From the IMG/VR virus record IMGVR_UViG_3300023170_000043, positions 1-50,425 of that record: a stretch of DNA of 50,425 nt; one strand, given 5' to 3'. Position numbers and translations under genes: made by a program. Positions within the stretch are counted from its first letter, which is position 1, and the number at the start of each line of letters is the position of its first letter. Below, piece after piece: positions 40,881 to 48,733 of this stretch. The notes beneath the pieces were generated by a model. That model was given only the letters and a program-made list of their open reading frames with translations, did no database searches and had not been told where the DNA came from. The stretch comes from a virus.

Positions 40881-42143
40881 ATGAAAAAGTTTACGGATTT
40901 CTTAACTGAAGCTAGAGAAACATCTGCGTCTACCGAAGCGAAAAGACTCGGTTTGACGGGAGATGGTCATGGCGGTTGGTATGACAAAAATGGTGAATTT
41001 GTAGCAAAGACTGTTAATGGAGAATTAAAGTTTTTTGGTAAGAATGATGTTCCTGGAGGAAAAGATTCTCCTTCATTGGAAACTCCAACAGGAAAAGCAC
41101 AAGCAGCTGCTGAGGTTCCACAAGTAAACACTCAAGCTAATAAACAACAAACACAAACAAAACAAGAACTTCCACCAGAAGAACAACCGGCCGAAGAAGA
41201 GGTTCCTGTGGAGAGACCAGTTCCAGAAGCACCTGGAGTTGTTGTAGTATTCGGTAGATTTAATCCACCAACAATTGGTCACCAAAAACTTCTAGATCGT
41301 GCAGCAAAAGAAGCCGATAAGAGAGGTTATGAACTTAGAGTTTATCCTTCACGTTCACAAGACAAGAAGAAAAATCCTCTGACTCCTGATATGAAGATAT
41401 CATATATGCGTCAGATGTTTCCAGACTATGCAGATAATATTATTGATGACAAGGGTTCAAAGACTATCTTCAATGTTATGACTGGGGCTTATGGTGAGGG
41501 TCATGATAATCTAATAATTATGGTTGGTGCAGACAGACTTGGGGAGTTTCAAGGTCTTGCACACAAATATAATGGAGAACTTTATGATTTCAAGGAGTTG
41601 GAAGTAGTCTCTGCCGGAGATAGAGATCCAGATTCTGATGATGTAACTGGAATGTCAGCATCAAAACTGAGACTTGCAGCTGCAGAAGGTGACTTTATTA
41701 AGTTCGCTAAGGGTGTTCCAGATACACTCGGTAACATGGAGAAACTCGAACTCTTCAATGTTCTTCGTAGATCTATGGAAATTAGTGAAGAAACTGAAAT
41801 TTGGGAAGTAGCACCTAAACTCGATGAAGAAGGAATGCGTGATGCATACCTAGTCGATGGTGTTTATAAAGTTGGTGACATTGTTGAAAATGTCAACACT
41901 GGATTTGTTGGAGAGGTAATTAGAAGAGGTACAAATTATGTAATCTCTGTCACAGAAGATAATATAATGTTTAAGTCTTGGTTGAGAGATCTTGTAGAAA
42001 ATCATCCGCATGAAGTAGGTACTGATGAATATAGAGAATATGTTCAGAAATTAACTCCCGGAGAAAAAGTAAGAAGTTTTACAGGAGTTGGAGTTCCTTC
42101 AATTTATGATAGATTTAAACGGGGTATTAAAAAGAATAAATAA
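40881..42143 (+). CDS. Nucleotidyltransferase with capsid-targeting-like N-terminus
   Basis: 420 aa. Residues 1-12, MKKFTDFLTEAR, resemble the T4 internal-protein targeting sequence MKTYQEFIAEA, and LTE-A is a gp21-type site. A Gln/Pro/Glu-rich linker runs to about 118. The HxGH-type nucleotidyltransferase domain is at about 119-300: VVFGRFNPPTIGH (122-134), MVGADRLGEF, and SASKLR (259-264) as the second signature, as in NMN adenylyltransferase and cytidylyltransferases. A KOW-like strand region follows (VGDIVENVNTGFVGEVIRR). The substrate cannot be told from sequence. Confidence 0.85.
   Translation: MKKFTDFLTEARETSASTEAKRLGLTGDGHGGWYDKNGEFVAKTVNGELKFFGKNDVPGGKDSPSLETPTGKAQAAAEVPQVNTQANKQQTQTKQELPPEEQPAEEEVPVERPVPEAPGVVVVFGRFNPPTIGHQKLLDRAAKEADKRGYELRVYPSRSQDKKKNPLTPDMKISYMRQMFPDYADNIIDDKGSKTIFNVMTGAYGEGHDNLIIMVGADRLGEFQGLAHKYNGELYDFKELEVVSAGDRDPDSDDVTGMSASKLRLAAAEGDFIKFAKGVPDTLGNMEKLELFNVLRRSMEISEETEIWEVAPKLDEEGMRDAYLVDGVYKVGDIVENVNTGFVGEVIRRGTNYVISVTEDNIMFKSWLRDLVENHPHEVGTDEYREYVQKLTPGEKVRSFTGVGVPSIYDRFKRGIKKNK
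42135..42142 (+). promoter_or_regulatory. Late promoter element (AATAAATA)
   Basis: AATAAATA 26 bases before ATG 42168, overlapping the stop codon of the nucleotidyltransferase gene (42141-42143). Confidence 0.7.
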
Positions 42144-42167
42144 AACTAGCAGTGTTTTAATAGTTAA

Positions 42168-44948
42168 ATGGCTAGTTGGGAAGAATTTTCGTACCGTATT
42201 TTAGAATCTAAAAAATTAGACCCTGTTGGTAAGGAAGACGGGGACGTGAACAATGATGGAAAAAAAGACGAATCCGACAACTATTTGATGAAGAAGAGAG
42301 CTGCTGTGGGTGCAGCTATAGAATCAGATAAAAAGAAAAAATCAATGCGTCCTGGAAGTCCTATTGCTCAGGCATTAAAGGCTGATAAAATCCTTATGGA
42401 TCTTCATAAAGAAGGTTTGGATCCAGTAGGTAAAGAAGACGAAGATATTGATAACGACGGAGATTCGGATAAAACCGATTCATATCTTCTAAATCGCAGA
42501 AAAGTAAGATCTAAGATTATTGCTCCTAAAGAGAGACTTAAGACTGATAGAGATATGTTTAATATCCCTAAGTCTGAACAGGAGTCTGCGAAAGAAAGAC
42601 TCCTTGCCAAAGCAAAGGCAAAGAGAATGAAGGAAGAAGTTGAAGTTATTGATGAAGACTCACGTCGTATGAGCAATAAGCAACGTACTCAACGTGTAAG
42701 AGACAACATTAAGACATTTAAGAATAGTAAAATAGAATACACTCCTCCTAATAACTGGGATCCCGATGCTAATCGTGGTCAAGGAGAAGTTCTTACTCGT
42801 AAGCAGATTGAGAAGAAGCGTCGTAAGTCACTTCGCCAAGAAGAAGTTGAAGTTGTTGATGAGTCTGGATATTTTCCAACTCCAGAATCACAAAGAAAAG
42901 ATTATGAAAAACATAAACCCAACTTGAGTACAGGTGAACTTCCTGGTAGACACAAACCCGTGAAGCGTAAACCTGATGGTTCTTTACAGAAAAACTCTTT
43001 TGAACCAGAAGGTGAACAACTTGATGAAAGATCCGTTCGTATGTCTCGCATGGTAGACAGATATCTTGGTAGAGACAAGAGAAAGGCTAAAGAACGTAAG
43101 GATAACGTTCAATCAATTAGAAAAGGTAGAGAAGAAATCGCTAGCAGTATCGCTAGACTTGCACATTCTGGAGATCTTCCCGCAAGTGTAGTAAGACAAG
43201 CTGAAAAAGTGGGTGTTAGACCAGATCACTTCAGGGGTGCTGCTAAGACTGCACTTAAGAAAGAAGAAGTTGAACTACTTGATGAAATGCCTTATCAAGT
43301 AATGGGTTATGATAAGGAAGGTAAGAAGGAGAAGAAGGTCGGCAAACCAGTAAAGAGTAAAAAGTATGCTGACGCAAGAGCGGCAGAACTAGAAGATACT
43401 CACAAGAAAACTGGTGGTAAGTACCGTTCTCAGTATGTTGAAGAGGTTGAAAACATTGAAGAAAAGTCTCTAAGTAGAGCACAACAGAGATTCATGGGTA
43501 TGGTTTATGCTGCTAAGAAGGGAGAGACTCCTGCATCTCCTGAGGTTGCAAAGGCTGCATCTGGTATGTCTAAGAAGGACGCGAAGGATTTTGCAAAGAC
43601 TAAACATGAAGGTCTTCCAGAGAAGAAAGAAACCAAAGAAGAAGTTTCATTGGTAGATAAGATTCTTGCCGAAGCTTCTGACGCAAGACTGATGGCGCAA
43701 AAAGCTAGAAGGGAAGGAAAGAATAAGATTCAAGCTTCTAGGATGAGGACAGCAAAAGTATCTGTTGCTGCTAATCAGATGATGAGAGATGAGGATGATA
43801 GGAAAGAAAAGGCAAAAGAGGATATAAAGAGAGGTAAGTCTGCAAAAACTGGTGCAGAAAGAGCAGAAGCTATTAGAGGTGCTACAAGAGTTAAGGCTGC
43901 TAAAATTATTCAACAAACTGAAAGAGAAAAGAGAGAAGAAAAGGTAAGAGCCCGTAAAGAAAGAAAAATTGAAAAACAAGACGCACAAAAACAAAAGGAA
44001 AAAGCACAGGCACAAAAAAGAGCTCAAAAGGAACAAGAAAGTGTAGAGAAATCAAAAGCAAAAGAGATTGAGAGACAGAAAAAGGAAAAACAACAAAGAA
44101 GAAAGGAGTTGGTTGGTGACATCAAACAAGCTTGGTCATCTAAAACAAATGTAGGTAGTGGTAGAAAGGATACTGAAGATGTTAGCGCTGCCGTGAGTAA
44201 CGTCGGTAACATTGCAAGAGGAATTGGTGGAACTGCAAAAGCAGGTATCAAATATGCTTGGAAAAAGAGACAAGCAAGAAAGGAAGCAGATGAAAGAAAT
44301 AAAGAGGTAAAGGATACTAAAAAGGAGAATTATGAGTTCTCTAATTGGAGAGAAGAGTTTCTTTATGAGATCGATCAGCCACAAGCAAAAGAAAAAATTA
44401 TTGATGTAACTAAAAAGAAAAATAAGGTTGAAGTCAATCCAAACATGGGTGAAGAAAAAGTTAATGAAGCAGCACCATTAGCTGCTGCAATTCCTTTGAT
44501 TGCAAGAGCTGTTGGAGGCGCTGCAGCAAGAGGAATTGCTGCAAGAGGTGCTGGTATGGCTGCAAAGGGTGCATTAAGAAAGAAAGCAGTTGACTTTGCC
44601 GCAAAGAAAGGTGGTGAGATGACTACTGATATGGTTCAGAAGAAACTATCTAAGAAGTTTAGAAACGAGAAGGATGGTGATGAACAGGAATATTATGATG
44701 AGGGTGCTGCTTGGACAAAGAAATCGGGAAAGTCTGAGAGCGGTGGCCTAAACGAGAAAGGTCGCCGCTCATACGAAAGAGAAAACCCTGGTTCTGATCT
44801 CAAAGCACCTTCTAAAAAAGTTGGTAACCCTCGTCGTGCATCATTCTGTGCCAGAATGTCTGGTATGAAAGCTAAACTAACTAGTAAGAAGACCGCAAAC
44901 GATCCTGACTCACGCATTAATAAATCACTTAGAGCTTGGAATTGTTAA
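42168..44948 (+). CDS. 926-aa charged late protein with EF-hand-like loops; probable internal head protein precursor
   Basis: Very rich in Lys, Glu and Arg. N-terminus WEEFSYRILE resembles a targeting peptide with an (I/L)xE site. Two EF-hand/dockerin-like loops, DVNNDGKKDESD (26-37) and DIDNDGDSDKTD (93-104), each after DPVGKED. Repeated EEVE spacers end at (L/I)xE: E163, E373, E432, and also E287 and E502. A coiled, basic segment covers about 500-710; Ala-rich hydrophobic stretch about 765-800. The C-terminal 70 residues (GGLNEKGRRSYERENPGSDL, RRASFCARMSGMK, SLRAWNC) match DUF6321 as I remember it. A packaged, processed protein is inferred, not shown. Confidence 0.7.
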   Translation: MASWEEFSYRILESKKLDPVGKEDGDVNNDGKKDESDNYLMKKRAAVGAAIESDKKKKSMRPGSPIAQALKADKILMDLHKEGLDPVGKEDEDIDNDGDSDKTDSYLLNRRKVRSKIIAPKERLKTDRDMFNIPKSEQESAKERLLAKAKAKRMKEEVEVIDEDSRRMSNKQRTQRVRDNIKTFKNSKIEYTPPNNWDPDANRGQGEVLTRKQIEKKRRKSLRQEEVEVVDESGYFPTPESQRKDYEKHKPNLSTGELPGRHKPVKRKPDGSLQKNSFEPEGEQLDERSVRMSRMVDRYLGRDKRKAKERKDNVQSIRKGREEIASSIARLAHSGDLPASVVRQAEKVGVRPDHFRGAAKTALKKEEVELLDEMPYQVMGYDKEGKKEKKVGKPVKSKKYADARAAELEDTHKKTGGKYRSQYVEEVENIEEKSLSRAQQRFMGMVYAAKKGETPASPEVAKAASGMSKKDAKDFAKTKHEGLPEKKETKEEVSLVDKILAEASDARLMAQKARREGKNKIQASRMRTAKVSVAANQMMRDEDDRKEKAKEDIKRGKSAKTGAERAEAIRGATRVKAAKIIQQTEREKREEKVRARKERKIEKQDAQKQKEKAQAQKRAQKEQESVEKSKAKEIERQKKEKQQRRKELVGDIKQAWSSKTNVGSGRKDTEDVSAAVSNVGNIARGIGGTAKAGIKYAWKKRQARKEADERNKEVKDTKKENYEFSNWREEFLYEIDQPQAKEKIIDVTKKKNKVEVNPNMGEEKVNEAAPLAAAIPLIARAVGGAAARGIAARGAGMAAKGALRKKAVDFAAKKGGEMTTDMVQKKLSKKFRNEKDGDEQEYYDEGAAWTKKSGKSESGGLNEKGRRSYERENPGSDLKAPSKKVGNPRRASFCARMSGMKAKLTSKKTANDPDSRINKSLRAWNC

Positions 44949-44951
44949 TCT

Positions 44952-45155
44952 ATGAATCTTGTTCTTATGCCAGTGAATGATGTAAATAACCCAGTATGGT
45001 CCGTAATCATCCTTCTTGGTTGCGGACTTATTTTTACGTTATATTGTGTTATATATATTTTACGCCTATCATTTAAGGAACTAGAAGAAAATGGGAGCGA
45101 TGACACCACCAAGTCGGAAGAGTTGTTACAACTTCCGAGTGATCAACATAGATAG
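44952..45155 (+). CDS. Small single-span membrane protein
   Basis: 67 aa, three bases after the previous stop. One membrane segment about 16-38 (WSVIILLGCGLIFTLYCVIY), then a short acidic tail. The last 65 bases overlap the nuclease gene. Size and topology fit a holin or spanin part, but nothing specific supports that. Confidence 0.6.
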   Translation: MNLVLMPVNDVNNPVWSVIILLGCGLIFTLYCVIYILRLSFKELEENGSDDTTKSEELLQLPSDQHR

Positions 45156-45552
45156 AGTAGTTGACGGAGACACAATCGATGTCACGATTGATCTCGGTTT
45201 TGATCTTTATAAAAAAGAAAGAGTTAGAGTTGCTGGTGTTGACACCCCGGAAAAAAGAACAAGAGACCTTGAAGAAAAAGCACTTGGTTATGACGCAACA
45301 CATTGGTTGGAAACAAGACTTGCGGAGGTACTTGATGGGTCTGACGATCTCGTTATCCGCACTGAGCTTGTTGGCGGGGTTGGCAAGTATGGGCGTCTTC
45401 TCGGTTGGCTCTACGTCGGAGACTCCGAGTTGTCCCTCAACGAAAGAATGATCGAAGAGGGATACGCCTGGGCGTATGATGGGGGAACCAAACAAAAGAA
45501 TTTTGAAGAACTTCGTGAAATAAGAAGAGCACACGGAACCCTGGTGGAGTGA
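45091..45552 (+). CDS. Staphylococcal-nuclease-like thermonuclease
   Basis: 153 aa SNase domain: VVDGDTIDVTIDLGFDLYKK, RVRVAGVDTPEKR (catalytic Arg, Asp and Glu), GGVGKYGRLLGWLYV with the second Arg, then SLNERMIEEGYAWAYDGG. No signal peptide, so it acts in the cell or virion. Could degrade host DNA for nucleotide supply. An ATG 14 codons downstream is absent, so the long start is kept despite the 65-base overlap. Confidence 0.9.
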   Translation: MGAMTPPSRKSCYNFRVINIDRVVDGDTIDVTIDLGFDLYKKERVRVAGVDTPEKRTRDLEEKALGYDATHWLETRLAEVLDGSDDLVIRTELVGGVGKYGRLLGWLYVGDSELSLNERMIEEGYAWAYDGGTKQKNFEELREIRRAHGTLVE

Positions 45553-45553
45553 T

Positions 45554-45715
45554 ATGGACCAAAGACAATGGCAAGAAGTTTTTACGATTGTGAGAAAGTA
45601 CCAAAGAAATATGCTTGGTAATACATATGATCGTTCTGAATATGAAAGATTAACTAAAATATTGAATGAATTAGAACCCTATGCATACGGAGAATATAAT
45701 TCATCCCGAACATAA
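45554..45715 (+). CDS. 53-aa hypothetical protein
   Basis: ATG 45554, one base after the nuclease stop. MDQRQWQEVFTIVRKYQRN then RSEYERLTKILNELEPYAYG: two helices. Its stop (45713-45715) is part of a CATAAATA late element. No family recognised. Confidence 0.65.
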   Translation: MDQRQWQEVFTIVRKYQRNMLGNTYDRSEYERLTKILNELEPYAYGEYNSSRT

Positions 45716-45718
45716 ATA
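45711..45718 (+). promoter_or_regulatory. Late promoter element (CATAAATA)
   Basis: CATAAATA 31 bases before ATG 45749, overlapping the preceding stop codon. Confidence 0.7.
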
Positions 45719-45748
45719 TGATTGTCTATAAATTTTTTGAGGTTCATC

Positions 45749-45949
45749 ATGCTTTCATTTTTACTCCCACTCGCAACAAAGGTAATTCAAGATGCAGTTG
45801 CCAAAATTCCAGAAAACGAAGAACTCGGTGAAAAGTTGGTTGAGATCTGTCTTGTTATCTTGGGTAAAGCGGTTAAGCTGACCAAGACTGACATGGACGA
45901 TCAACTACTTGAAGTTGTCACAAAAGCGATCAAAGCCAGAGAAGAGTGA
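45749..45949 (+). CDS. 66-aa late hypothetical protein
   Basis: From ATG 45749 with TTGAGG upstream; the ORF could extend to a TTG at 45722. MLSFLLPLATKVIQDAVAKIP, a hydrophobic amphipathic start, then ELGEKLVEICLVILGKAVKLT and a charged end. Ends shortly before a strong terminator, so it is a single-gene late unit. Possibly membrane-associated; no family recognised. Confidence 0.7.
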   Translation: MLSFLLPLATKVIQDAVAKIPENEELGEKLVEICLVILGKAVKLTKTDMDDQLLEVVTKAIKAREE

Positions 45950-45959
45950 TCTTTAGTAA

Positions 45960-45989
45960 GGAGACCTTATTTACAGGTCTCCTTTTTTT
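45960..45989 (+). terminator. Rho-independent terminator followed by late promoter
   Basis: GGAGACCT / AGGTCTCC, 8 bp perfect, 7-base loop, then seven T. The last T is also the first base of TATAAATA (45989-45996). Confidence 0.92.
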
Positions 45990-45996
45990 ATAAATA
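45989..45996 (+). promoter_or_regulatory. Late promoter (TATAAATA)
   Basis: Exact T4 late consensus, 34 bases before ATG 46030, joined to the end of the terminator T run. Confidence 0.85.
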
Positions 45997-46029
45997 TCAA
46001 TATACATAAGAATTTAACGGGGAATTAAC

Positions 46030-46527
46030 ATGTCTCTCTGGGGTAACAACGATAGTGTATACGCAACTGGTAACGTCACAACCATTACAGCTGAAGGTGT
46101 AGTTACTGGATCTGGCACAACATTTACTGATTCTGGTCTTGTTGCTGCTGGTCAAGTCATCACCATGGGTACTTATGGTAGTGGAGTCATCAAGTCTGTT
46201 GATTCCAATACTCAACTCACTCTTGTAAGCGCTTCTGGACTTAGTGGAGTACCCACTAGTGGAATCACTCAGGCATTCAACATTAACGAAGCTCCTAAGT
46301 TTACCACCCACGATTCAAACTGGGCAGGTAACGAGGTTTATGGTTCTGATGAAGATGAGGTTGGTGTCGCAAGAACTACCATCTATTCACATGACCATGC
46401 TGGTTGGGTTGGAATTACAACTTATGTCGATGGTATGAACAATACCAGAACCAAGACTGAAGTTCTAGTTGCAATGAGCTCCATCACTGGAGACGCTGCG
46501 GATGATTCCGTACTTAGAGACTCATAA
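46030..46527 (+). CDS. Virion structural protein, SLWGN family
   Basis: 165 aa. Starts MSLWGNNDSVYATGNV, a common beginning of cyanophage virion proteins; contains a repeated-strand N-terminal domain (TTITAEGVVTGSGTTFTDSGL) and a C-terminal part with HDHAGWVGITTYVDG and TEVLVAMSSITGDAADD, also typical. All-beta, with a late promoter and terminator on either side. Head or tail location not determined. Confidence 0.8.
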   Translation: MSLWGNNDSVYATGNVTTITAEGVVTGSGTTFTDSGLVAAGQVITMGTYGSGVIKSVDSNTQLTLVSASGLSGVPTSGITQAFNINEAPKFTTHDSNWAGNEVYGSDEDEVGVARTTIYSHDHAGWVGITTYVDGMNNTRTKTEVLVAMSSITGDAADDSVLRDS

Positions 46528-46530
46528 ATA
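46523..46530 (+). promoter_or_regulatory. Late promoter element (CATAAATA)
   Basis: CATAAATA 26 bases before ATG 46556, overlapping the stop codon of the SLWGN gene (46525-46527). Confidence 0.7.
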
Positions 46531-46555
46531 ATTTGCAAATCTATTAATTAAGAAC

Positions 46556-46717
46556 ATGGGAAGACTAAGAGATTTACTAGGTGGTGGTTCAGCTCCTGCT
46601 CCCGCTCCTACTCCAGTAGCAAAACCAGTAGCAAAACCAGTAGCAAAAGCACCAAAGAAACCTGCAGCACCCGCTCCCGCACCTGCAGTGGTTGAGGAAT
46701 CAACTGAAGAGGAGTGA
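46556..46717 (+). CDS. 53-aa Pro/Ala-rich late peptide
   Basis: MGRLRDLLGGGS, then a Pro/Ala/Lys linker with three PVAK units, then an acidic end (VVEESTEEE). The middle is low complexity with no fold. Its own late-type promoter and consistent frame favour a real gene. A flexible linker or internal head peptide is possible. Confidence 0.65.
   Translation: MGRLRDLLGGGSAPAPAPTPVAKPVAKPVAKAPKKPAAPAPAPAVVEESTEEE
46613..46648 (+). repeat. Three tandem 12-bp repeats
   Basis: Unit CCAGTAGCAAAA, three exact copies, encoding PVAK. Lies within the 53-aa ORF; exactness suggests recent slippage expansion. Confidence 0.9.
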
Positions 46718-46738
46718 GTTTTTTATTGAAAATGTAGT

Positions 46739-47110
46739 ATGAAGTTTGATGAATTGAACGAAGATAATTATATAATGTTTGCAATAAAACATTATGAGAA
46801 TCCCCATGCAGTAACGCAAGAGGATTTTCATGAAGATCTTAAAAGATTTAAGTGGATTAAAAGACTTTTAAAAAGATACCAGACCACTGGTATTTTAAAA
46901 TCACATCTACTTATAAATCATTTTATTATTCTATATAATGTATTTGGAGAAGCCGCAACTCCTTTACTGTTTTTTAGAATTGATAAAGAGTTGTGGCCTG
47001 TGGTTAAGACGTTTGTTGTTTACTTAGGGAGATTACCCGAGTTTCCCAAGTCTGCATTACATGATATTCCGATGGATGAAAATTGTTTACAAGACTTAAG
47101 TAAACTATGA
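46739..47110 (+). CDS. Conserved T4-like marine phage protein
   Basis: 123 aa, MKFDELNEDNYIMFAIKHYE, RFKWIKRLLKRYQTTG, LLINHFIILYNVFGEAATPL. Helical with an acidic end. The pattern recurs in cyanophages and other T4-like marine phages as a conserved hypothetical protein; function unknown. The stop overlaps the next start (ATGA). Confidence 0.75.
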   Translation: MKFDELNEDNYIMFAIKHYENPHAVTQEDFHEDLKRFKWIKRLLKRYQTTGILKSHLLINHFIILYNVFGEAATPLLFFRIDKELWPVVKTFVVYLGRLPEFPKSALHDIPMDENCLQDLSKL

Positions 47111-47298
47111 AAGACCCCGTATTTGAAAACTCTATAAAAATAATAAGAAGTTTAATGGAAGATGCCCCTACCATGTCAATGGGAGGTGGTGCTATTGCTG
47201 GTTCTGCAGAAGCAGGTGATGATCCCCCAGTAAGAAAAAGGAAGAAATATATTTATCAAAAAGGTTTAAGAAAATGGTGGAAACAACTCACTAATTAA
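47107..47298 (+). CDS. 63-aa protein with possible gp21 site
   Basis: N-terminal helix FENSIKIIRSLMEDAPTMS with LME-D as a prohead-protease-type (L/I)xE site at residues 16-18, a Gly-rich stretch (GGGAIAGSAEAGDD), and a basic tail (RKRKKYIYQKGLRKWWKQL). This is the layout of a small internal head protein: targeting helix, cleavage, DNA-binding part. Inferred only. ATGA overlap upstream. Confidence 0.6.
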   Translation: MKDPVFENSIKIIRSLMEDAPTMSMGGGAIAGSAEAGDDPPVRKRKKYIYQKGLRKWWKQLTN

Positions 47299-47303
47299 GG
47301 AAA

Positions 47304-47732
47304 ATGGCATTCGGTCTTCAAAAGTTAGCGGTCCTTGAATCTAAACTCGATATTTATGAAGACCTAAGTAAAGAGATGCTCGACAAACTTGAACGAGCGG
47401 TTGCGACTATTAGTGAAAATAGTAACCGAGTTGCGATCATCTTGGAACGTCATGAGAGTCGTCTTGCTGAAAGTGAAAGAGCAGACCAACTCATCATCAA
47501 AATGATTGAAGAATTGAAAGAAGAGATTGCGGATATTGATAAAGGTGTGAAACTAAAGTTTCATGATCAGAATAAGAAGATCGAAGAGAATCAAAAGTGG
47601 ATTTGGATGGCGGGTGCAGTTCTAACTACCGCAGTAACAATCTTACAAATTCTTCCAAATATTGGAATGTCATTGACACCTGTGACTAAGACGAGTATGA
47701 TGAAGGGAACGCATATTCATCGCCTGGCATGA
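47304..47732 (+). CDS. Coiled-coil membrane protein
   Basis: 142 aa. Long coiled coil about 8-92 (SKLDIYEDLSKEMLDKLERA, HESRLAESERADQLIIKMIE), then one membrane segment near 98-118 (WIWMAGAVLTTAVTILQILP). The N-terminus would be in the cytoplasm. Spanin-like topology is reversed, so that role is doubtful. Overlaps primase by four bases. Confidence 0.75.
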   Translation: MAFGLQKLAVLESKLDIYEDLSKEMLDKLERAVATISENSNRVAIILERHESRLAESERADQLIIKMIEELKEEIADIDKGVKLKFHDQNKKIEENQKWIWMAGAVLTTAVTILQILPNIGMSLTPVTKTSMMKGTHIHRLA

Positions 47733-48733
47733 GCCTGATTGATTCCAAGTACATTGGACTTGTTTCTGTAAAACTTCAAAAATTCGCAAAGAAGAAGGAC
47801 GGACTCTACAACTTTCGTTGTCCTTATTGTGGAGACTCACAGCGGCATAAAAACAAGGCTAGGGGATACCTGTATCGTCTGAAGAACGATCATAATTTCA
47901 AATGTCACAACTGTGGCGTCTCCAGAACCTTCACAAACTTCCTTAAGGACACCGATCCCTCTTTACACGATCAGTACGTCTTTGAGAGGTATAAGGCTGG
48001 TGCCACAGGCCGTGCATCTAATACTCCAGAACCTAAAGAATTTAAATTTGATAAACCAAAATTTTCAAAAAAAGACTTCGACCTTGAAAAAATCTCAGAA
48101 CTAAATACATCACACCCCGCAAGGAAATTTTTAGACAATCGAAGAATCCCGAGTAAGTATCTGGGCGAACTTTACTTCGCCGAAAGGTTCAAAGAATGGA
48201 CCAATACACAGAAATATACGTTTGAAAACGTAGAAAACGATGAACCAAGGATTATTATTCCCTTAAAAAATCACGGAAAGATTTTTGGGTTTCAGGGGAG
48301 ATCGCTCAATCCAAAATCAAAACTTAAGTACATCACAATCATTTTGGATGACAACCACCCCAAGATCTATGGTTTAGATAAAGTTAACTGGGATGAGACA
48401 GTATATATCGTCGAAGGCCCTTTCGATAGTATGTTTATTGAAAATTCTATTGCAATGGTTGGTGCAGATATAGACAAAATGTTTTTCGTTACAAACTTTG
48501 AAACAGAATTTGTGATGGTTTATGATAACGAGAAACGTAACAAACAAATCGTTGATAGGATGGAAAAGGCAATTAACATGCGGTTTCCTATAGTAATCTG
48601 GCCTGATACGATACAACAAAAAGACATTAATGACATGTTTTTAACTGGACTTAACGTTCAGGATGTGATACAATCTAATGTCTATAGTGGATTACACGCA
48701 AAAACAAAACTTACTAGTTGGAAGAAAACATGA
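47729..48733 (+). CDS. gp61: DNA primase gp61
   Basis: Makes RNA primers with helicase gp41. 334 aa (T4: 342). Zinc site CPYC (31-34) and CHNC (59-62), then the TOPRIM-like core: FGFQGRSL, VYIVEGPFDSMFIEN (Glu), FVMVYDNEKRNK (Asp), VIWPDTIQQKDINDMFL. Overlaps both neighbours by ATGA. Confidence 0.96.
   Translation: MSLIDSKYIGLVSVKLQKFAKKKDGLYNFRCPYCGDSQRHKNKARGYLYRLKNDHNFKCHNCGVSRTFTNFLKDTDPSLHDQYVFERYKAGATGRASNTPEPKEFKFDKPKFSKKDFDLEKISELNTSHPARKFLDNRRIPSKYLGELYFAERFKEWTNTQKYTFENVENDEPRIIIPLKNHGKIFGFQGRSLNPKSKLKYITIILDDNHPKIYGLDKVNWDETVYIVEGPFDSMFIENSIAMVGADIDKMFFVTNFETEFVMVYDNEKRNKQIVDRMEKAINMRFPIVIWPDTIQQKDINDMFLTGLNVQDVIQSNVYSGLHAKTKLTSWKKT

Noticed and set aside
45073-45534. 153-aa minus-strand frame
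   Set aside because: Complementary to the thermonuclease gene and without any recognisable domain or ribosome site.
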